DNA of 64,000 nucleotides from NCBI RefSeq assembly GCF_910594005.1, contig NC_057848.1, positions 139,634,155-139,698,154 on the forward strand. Reading direction: 5' to 3'. Shown piece by piece: positions 57,818 to 64,000 of this stretch. The position numbers and the translations under genes were made by a program. The notes under the pieces are model-generated. The model was not told the DNA's origin and did no database searches. It saw only the letters and a list, made by a program, of their open reading frames with translations. This DNA comes from Cervus elaphus (Eukaryota; Chordata; Mammalia; Artiodactyla; Cervidae). Numbering within the stretch: the stretch's first letter is position 1; each line of letters begins with the position of its first letter.

Positions 57818-58865
57818 AGACACACTTTGATGGAGTTGTAGAGTGCTGATCATTTACTTCTCTTAAATAGTGCATCATTTGAGTAATGCTTCATGAGTAC
57901 TCAGTTCTTATATTTGCTCTTTTCACTTAGTGGTTACACTCTCAAATGACAGTAATTAAAATTATTAATAGGTTTATGAGACATAGATTGTGATTCTGTC
58001 AACAGTGAAAAGAGGTAAATCTGTAATAACTGCAATTTCTACTTTCAGCCTACTTTAATTTCTTCCTTTCTCTTTGTGATTTCCTTTTGATTTTAAGAAA
58101 TAGGATTGAGGCCCTGTGTTGCAGGGGCCTTACTTGTAGAAATACAAGCTTGGATAAAATACCTTTTATTTAAAGAAATAGCAAAATGGACATAAATTAG
58201 ATATAATGCCCAAACATCTTTTACAATCAAGTAAAAGGCATACATTACATTTAAATTATAGCATTTTACTCATAAAGTTGGCATCTAATTTTGACTATAA
58301 ATAATCAAAAATGCTTTACCTAATTTTCCCAATATGAGATTTTTCACTTGAAATAAAAAATATACCACCAACCAAAATGCAAGACATAACATTTTGAACA
58401 AGACATTGATCGTTCTTTTAAGTTTTGTACTTTTGAATATATATCAAGATGTTGATATGGGCACTTTGTCTTCTCAGGTAAGCATTTTGGTAATCAAATG
58501 TTTGACTCTGATACTAGTGAAGTGAGTTTTGTTTACGGTGCTCATTATTGTTAGATATTTCTGATGCCTGCTAGGAAGCCAAGCTTAATACCACAATGTT
58601 TGTGTTTAGTGTAATACCAGTAAAAAAGGTAAACAGAAGTCAAAAGTGCTAAGATACCAGCAAGGCAGTATCTTTCTCTCTCTTGCATCTAAAGAGATTA
58701 TTCTTCTGAGATCCGTATGCTGCTAAGCAAGTGGTATTTGCTTTTAAGCTACAGATAGTTGCTACTAATAATTAGTGAAAGGTCTGCTTGAAACAAGTTC
58801 AGCTTTAGGATTCAGGTTTTTTGGCCAAACTTGTCTAAAAGTGAATTTAGTAAGGACTGAAACTG
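57818..58865. other. Unassigned AT-rich stretch
   Basis: No recognised gene or repeat over about 1 kb. Confidence 0.4.
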
Positions 58866-59231
58866 TATGTGGTGTTGGAAAAGACTCTTGAGAGTCCCTT
58901 GGACTGCAAGGAGACCCAACCAGTCCATCCTAAAGGAGATCAGTCCTAGGTGTTCATTGGAAGGACTGATGTTGAAGCTGAAACTCCAATACTTTGGCCA
59001 CCTCATGCGAAGAGCTGACTTATTTGAAAAGACTCTGATGCTGGGAAAGATTGAGGGCAGGAGGAGAAGGGGACAACAGAGGATGAGATGGCTGGATGGC
59101 ATCACTGACTCAATGGTCATGAGTTTGGGTAAACTCTGGGAGTTGGTGATGATGGACAGGGAGGCCTGGAGTGCTGCAGTCCATGGGGTTGCAAAGAGTC
59201 AGACATGACTGAACGACTGAACTGAACTGAA
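58866..59231 (+). mobile_element. BovB 3' end
   Basis: C-terminal BovB coding region plus 3' tail (gactcttgagagtcccttgg ... gacatgactgaacgactgaactgaactga). The surviving frame at 58867-59208 encodes RLLRVPWTARRPNQSILKE and LKLKLQYFGHLMRRAD, about 110 codons, with an extra codon in the MMDREAW region. It is 5'-truncated. No exact target-site duplication was found. Confidence 0.95.
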
Positions 59232-59976
59232 ATTGCATGTAAGTATAGAAGGATAAAACCATCTTGATTTGAATTTCAGACAGTGAACTTAGTCTCCATT
59301 AACTGCTCTGATACCTAGTCTTAAGACTTCTCAAAAAGTTAATATTATGACCTCATATAATCCCAGTGATGAAACTTTATTTTTCAACTGACTTCCAGGT
59401 GAACTAAACTGGAATGAACCTAATTCACATCAAAAGGGAAATTCCTATAGCAGTATTTCGTTACATTCAAGGGGAAAAAAAAAAACTATGTTTATATATT
59501 ATTTAAAAAGCAAGTTGACCACAAAATTGAACATATGATTCCTTGCAAGAGCAAAAATATCTTCTCTAATTTACTTAACTTACATCTATTTTATTTTACT
59601 TTGATCTTAGTTTTATTAACTTTGATCTAAGTATTTCAATGATAAAAGACTATAAATGAGACATAACTGAAGGAGTTATGAGAGGGTAGTTTTAATATTT
59701 TATAATAATGTCTATTCCTATCACTTTAATAAAATTTTCATTTTTAACAATTAAAGAAGTTGCTGAAGTTGCTCTCCCCACAAGTCAATCCAGTCCAACA
59801 CAGATTAACTTTATACCATACACAGTTAGTCATATGATCTTTCATACTTGAGAGGCAGGAACAGTTTTTAAACAAAAAACAAAGGGTACAAGTTGGTTAG
59901 GAATACACTTTGGCTATTTTAACAGTGACCAAAACAGAGTACCAAAAAAGACAAGGCTTTTTTCTCTTCTATGTAA
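59232..59976. other. Unassigned stretch
   Basis: No recognised gene or repeat. Confidence 0.4.
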
Positions 59977-60208
59977 AATACTTTGGCCACCTGATGTGAA
60001 GAGCCAACTCACTGGAAAAGACCCTGATACTGGGAAAGAGTGAAGGCACAAGGAGAATGGGGCAGCCGAGGATGAGATGTTTAGATAGCGTCACCGACTC
60101 AATGGACATGAATTAGCAGGACTCTAGAAGACAGTGGAGGGCGGAGCAGCCTGGTGTGCTGCAGTCCATGGGGTCTCAGGGAGTCAGACACAACTTAGCG
60201 ACTGAACA
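59977..60208 (+). mobile_element. BovB 3' end, more diverged
   Basis: Begins at atactttggccacctgatg and ends gacacaacttagcgactgaac. More mismatches and a small deletion compared with its neighbours at 58866 and 62592, so it is probably older. No open frame. Confidence 0.9.
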
Positions 60209-60261
60209 TGTAAAAGCCTGGACTTATGCATGGTTTAGGGAGTGTAGTGCCTCTGTCCCTT

Positions 60262-60490
60262 GAGATTATCAGGGATTCAAGATCCTTTTTTCTTGCTGCT
60301 CCACCATCTACTAAGTTGTCCTCATCTCCATGATCTATTGCACAGCCACATCTTCAGTGAAGAGCAAGCTGTTTCCCTTTAAAGTCATGACCTGAAGAAG
60401 CATACATTATATCTCCCACATCACATTGGTCAGAACTCAGTCATATGGATACACCTAGCTGCAATGTCTTGTGGCATGTTCAGACAGAAA
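60262..60490. repeat. Old interspersed repeat, also present at 62946
   Basis: cttgctgctccaccatctactaagttgtcctcatctccatgatc, then cacatcacattggtcagaactcagtcatatggatacacctagctgcaatg. The first part recurs at 62946-63030. It resembles a common old mammalian repeat whose name I cannot give. Confidence 0.5.
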
Positions 60491-62591
60491 TGAGGGACCT
60501 TCTCTATTCAAAAAGGGAAAGGAATGTGTTTTTGAAAAAATATTTTTATAGATGAATACTCAGGCTAACTTACTGGATACAATCTTGGAACTTCCATGAT
60601 TACCCACTTCAAGATCAAAGTATTAAATGCTGTGTGCTTTTTAGCTGTTAGTGCTATGAAAGCTAAAATGCTTTCTACCTTGGTGGGCCATTTTACTGGG
60701 CGCCAGTGAATGTATGCTGGAAGTAGTCTAAAAGATATCCTTTTCTTAGAGCATGTTTGTGTTTGTGCAGGTTTGCTTAAAACTCTTTCTGTGTAAATCA
60801 GCTCCTTAGGTTTGGGGTAGGGGCTCTGTACTTCCTTCTTGGCTGTCAAAATAATCATACCAAGATAGTGTTCCATGGTCTAGCTTAGCACAAGTAGGAG
60901 ACAGCAAACAGCTTTATTGTCATCTACTTAGATTCAGTACATTGTCTTATTATAGTGTTTGATAGAACATTACTGGCCGGAAAACATGGGTGAAAGAAAA
61001 AATGTAGTAGTTTAATTCCCAATGTGTACTTAATTTTTTGTTTTCATTTTTAAAGTAAAAATAAGAATCTCTACTAACTTTTCAGTTGGCTCTTTCGGTT
61101 TTAAAGGATGAGCTACAGGTTGTGTGTTTTTCTCTACCAACATGGCGCTTATTAAATACTTTTGTACCATGAAAAATAAAAAATAAAAAGGGAAAGGGAA
61201 GAAACATTGGGGACACATTTATCAGTCTCTATCATACTTTATTTACTATGTATTTATAAAATCAATCTATATATCTATCTAAAAGTACTTATTAAGAAGC
61301 TATTATACATGAAGTATTTTTCTGTATCTGGTGACATGACAGTGAGGGAAACTTTTGCCTTTACACTTATCTCATTCCTACCATCAGATTGGTGTCCCCA
61401 CTGTTTAGGACAGAGCCCCAGTCAGTTTCTGGTCATTATGTCAAATCCCCAAGTGAGACAAGAAGTCTTCTCTAAGCTCCGGTGTACTGGAATAGGAATA
61501 GGGTGACTAGCAATCTCATTTTCCTCATGACTGAGGCATTTCCCAGGACACAGAACTTACAGTGAGTGCTGCTTCTTGCAAATTATACTCTTCATAATAC
61601 ACATAGTAGAGTTCAGGAACTATTAAATTTTGCTAAGGAAATAAATGAAAAAAAAATCAGAGTAATTCTTCTCTCATCTTTATTGACACAGATGAAAGTA
61701 ATTATTTTTTCTTAAAAGTGAAGGCATTATAGAATGAATATCTCCTGTTATATGCACCCAACTATAACAGATTCTTAGAAATTATACAGTTTGATATTTC
61801 ACACAAATTACATTCTATTTATTTACCAACTAGATCTTAGTGACACATATTTTGCAAAGAAGACAGTATTATCAGATTTTACAATTAAATTTTAATAAGG
61901 ATATTTTAATAGCATTTTTTTCATCTGAGTAAATTTTAATTTCATAAGTACAAACTGGGTCAGATTAATCATATAGGACTTGTATTTATAAATAAAATTG
62001 GAATATATCCACATGGAATGTACATACTATTTTATTGCCAATTTTTCTCAATTACTCTTTAAGGAATTATTTCTTCAAATTAAAATTGGACAGATGGAAA
62101 CCAATCCATCCTATCATGGAAATATAACCTGGATCCAAAACTTGCTTTACTAAAATAACTAGAGAAATTTTAAAAATATAATATTTAATAAATGGAACCC
62201 CGTAAGCCTTCCTTTCTTCAACTATTAGCAAAAACTGATTAATACAAAAATCAGGGAAACAGAATGGTTTGACTGAGAGTTCAAACATGTAACCCTTAAC
62301 TGCCAATTTTATGGGCTAAGACAAATTTCAGTGTTCCGTGATTAAAACAGAACCAAATTTTACTAAGCAGACAGAGGACTGTATAGTACACCAGGAATGA
62401 CCAGACTCATTCAAATGTAAAAAGATTGTTTTCTGTTATCCTGCTACACTTAAGTGAAGTTTAATGGTTGGTTAACTTTCATTCCAGAATCTTAACCAGG
62501 GTTAAGTGTTCAAGGCTTGATTCTATTGGAAACCTATCCTGATAAAGAAAAATGGTTCCATATATACAGGAAGATAGAATGAATGTCTGTA
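60491..62591. other. Unassigned stretch
   Basis: Two kb without a named repeat. A 103-codon minus-strand frame (60565-60876) and a 99-codon plus-strand frame (61207-61506) have no recognisable domain. The rest is AT-rich. Confidence 0.35.
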
Positions 62592-62913
62592 TCCAACCAG
62601 TCCATCCTAAAGGAGATCAGTCCTGGGTGTTCATTGGAAGGACTGATGTTGAAGCTGAAACTCCAATACTTTGGCCACCTGATGCGAAGAGCTGACTCAT
62701 TTGAAAAGACCCTGATGCTGGGGAAGATTGAGGGCAGGAGGAGAAGGGGACGACAGAGGATGAGATGGTTGCATGGCATCACCAACTCGATGGACATGGG
62801 TCTGGGTGGACTCCAGGAGTTGGTGATGGACAGGGAGGCCCGGCGTGCTGCGGTTCACGGGATCGCAAAGAGTTGGACACGACTGAGCGACTGAACTGAA
62901 CTGAACTGAACTG
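62592..62913 (+). mobile_element. BovB 3' end
   Basis: From atccaaccagtccatcc through ctccaatactttggccacc to the repeated ctgaa tail. The frame at 62583-62894 keeps about 100 BovB codons (SILKEISPGCSLEGLMLKLK). It has a CTGAA repeat of four units at the 3' end. 5'-truncated. Confidence 0.95.
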
Positions 62914-62945
62914 ATGTAGGAACCACTGTAACTCACTACTGCCTT

Positions 62946-63030
62946 GTACATTTTCAGAATTATTAAGTTCCTTTTCTCTTGTTGCTCCACCATCCACTAA
63001 GTTATCCTCATCTCCATGATCTATTGTAGA
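62946..63030. repeat. Fragment of the old repeat at 60262
   Basis: cttgttgctccaccatccactaagttatcctcatctccatgatctattg differs from 60290-60340 at only a few bases. It stops where the other copy continues. Confidence 0.6.
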
Positions 63031-63127
63031 GTCTCCTTCTTGTAAACTAAAGAAATATTAAATCTGATAATAGGAATTGATTAAAAGTTACTACCTAAAC
63101 TATTTGAAAGTTGCTAAGAGAGTAGTA

Positions 63128-63239
63128 TTCTTGCCTGGAGAATCCCAGGGACAGAGGGGACTGGTGGGCTGCCATCTATGGGGTTTCACAGAGTCGGACA
63201 CGACTGAAGTGACTTAGCAGCAGCAGCAGCAGCAGCAGC
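63128..63239 (+). mobile_element. Bov-A monomer with (AGC)8 tail
   Basis: The second half of a BOV-A2 (ttcttgcctggagaatcccaggg ... cacgactgaagtgacttagcagc) with eight AGC units (63216-63240). An exact 12-base target-site duplication, aagagagtagta, lies at 63116-63127 and 63240-63251. Confidence 0.96.
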
Positions 63240-63391
63240 AAGAGAGTAGTAGATCCTGAAAGTTCTCATCAAAAGGAAAAAAAATGTAACTGTATAAGAT
63301 GACGGATGTTAACTAAACTTACTGTGGTAATCATTTTGCAATCTATTTAACTCAAATCATTATTCTATGCACCTTAAACTTTATACAGTGT

Positions 63392-63611
63392 GTGTGTTCT
63401 AAGTTGCTTCAGTTGTGTCTGACTCTTTTGTGATCCCATGAACTGTAGCCCACCAGACTCCTCTGTCCATGGGATTTTTCCAGGCGAGAATGTTGGAGTT
63501 GCCATTGCCTCCTCCAGGAGACCTTCTTGACCCAGGGATCGAACCCACATCTCTAGGTCTCCTGAACTGGCAGGCAGGTTCTTTATCACTAGCGCCACCT
63601 GGGAAGCCCCA
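63392..63611 (-). mobile_element. Bov-tA SINE, antisense
   Basis: The antisense body starts tctaagttgcttcagttgtgtctgac, and the head gggatcgaacccacatctctaggtctcc ... gcgccacctgggaagcccc is complete, with a GT-type tail. Degenerate flanking duplication (aaactttatacagt at 63377 and aaacttacactgt at 63611). Confidence 0.93.
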
Positions 63612-64000
63612 AACTTACACTGTACTGTATGTCAATTATATTTTTCTGGGGCTCAGCGCAGGCCACCCCCAAATATACTGCAACAGCATGTTTATTATCT
63701 TGAATTAAAATTGCTAATGAAATGGTCCATGCAAGAGGGATACTCTGGCACTACTCTCTGGCTCCCAGAAAGTAGGAAACAAAACCTCTCATGCGAAAGA
63801 TACTCTCCCTGAATCTGGAGGCAGAAGGGCATCCTTAGAACCATAGATGCAGAATTCAGACAGAGAAGCCTGTATACACAAATTGTGTTACTTCTTTGAC
63901 TACCCCAAACCCAAATTCTGTTTAGATTCTTCACTACTTAAGCACCCAAAGCCTAAGTTCTTTGTGTTGTCAGAAATTTCTTTGTCTAAAGTGTATAAAG
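63612..64000. other. Unassigned, possibly LTR-like
   Basis: A moderately GC-rich segment (gcaagagggatactctggcactactctctgg, ggaggcagaagggcatcc) ends at the window edge with a tataaa-like motif. This could be the U3 of an LTR continuing outside the window. Low certainty. Confidence 0.3.

Noticed and set aside
1..64000. CRISPR array, bacterial operons, plasmid or phage origin
   Set aside because: No regularly spaced direct repeats, no ribosome-binding-site patterns and no long dense frames. The repeat content is plainly that of a ruminant nuclear genome.

Overview
The window reads as gene-poor, AT-rich nuclear DNA of a pecoran ruminant (cattle, sheep, goat or a close relative). The diagnosis rests on ruminant-specific retroposons: about 20 Bov-tA/Bov-A SINEs (tRNA-like head, Bov-A body, tails ending in GACTGAGCGACT), a complete BOV-A2 dimer, several BovB (RTE) LINE pieces, ruminant L1 3' ends, and a cetartiodactyl CHR-type SINE. 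Older mammalian repeats (MIR, L2, L1M, Tigger, hAT-Charlie, LTR remnants) lie underneath. I found no host protein-coding gene, rRNA, functional tRNA or CRISPR array. Nearly all open frames are short and fall in repeats or in chance frames. The window is best read as intergenic or deep-intronic DNA.

Layout. 1-7.6 kb: old LTR-like remnants, two Bov-tA copies (one splitting a MIR), two copies of an unnamed repeat family, and a solo LTR. 7.6-16.3 kb: an L1 3' part split by SINE material, two L2 pieces, and a third copy of the unnamed family. 16.3-26 kb: L1M pieces on both strands, a nested L1M 3' end, an L1 ORF2 3' part abutting an ERV LTR-like R/U5 segment, and a long antisense L1M 5' region. 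26-33.5 kb: SINEs (one with a double tRNA head), a Tigger element, a hAT-type element and a CHR SINE. 33.8-39.6 kb: two old L1 copies, one carrying a BovB 3' half with a clear target-site duplication, the other carrying a SINE and a 78-bp palindromic mariner MITE. 40-49 kb: more SINEs including an inverted pair, an L1 ORF2 piece split by a BovB 5' fragment, and antisense L1 pieces. 51.35-52.60 kb: a nearly full-length Hsmar1-like mariner with both terminal repeats, TA duplications and a broken transposase. 53-64 kb: L1M, SINEs, and three same-strand BovB 3' ends within 4 kb.

No gene network can be described. What the sequence does show is a layered insertion history. The observations most worth checking are the mariner (its third catalytic residue is Asn, as in primate SETMAR), the MITE hairpin that resembles the bovine miR-2284/2285 precursor family, a BovB 5' fragment that lacks both its 3' half and a target-site duplication, and the inverted SINE pair. 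Family names come from recognition of consensus motifs, not a database search; subfamily assignments and boundaries of old repeats are approximate.
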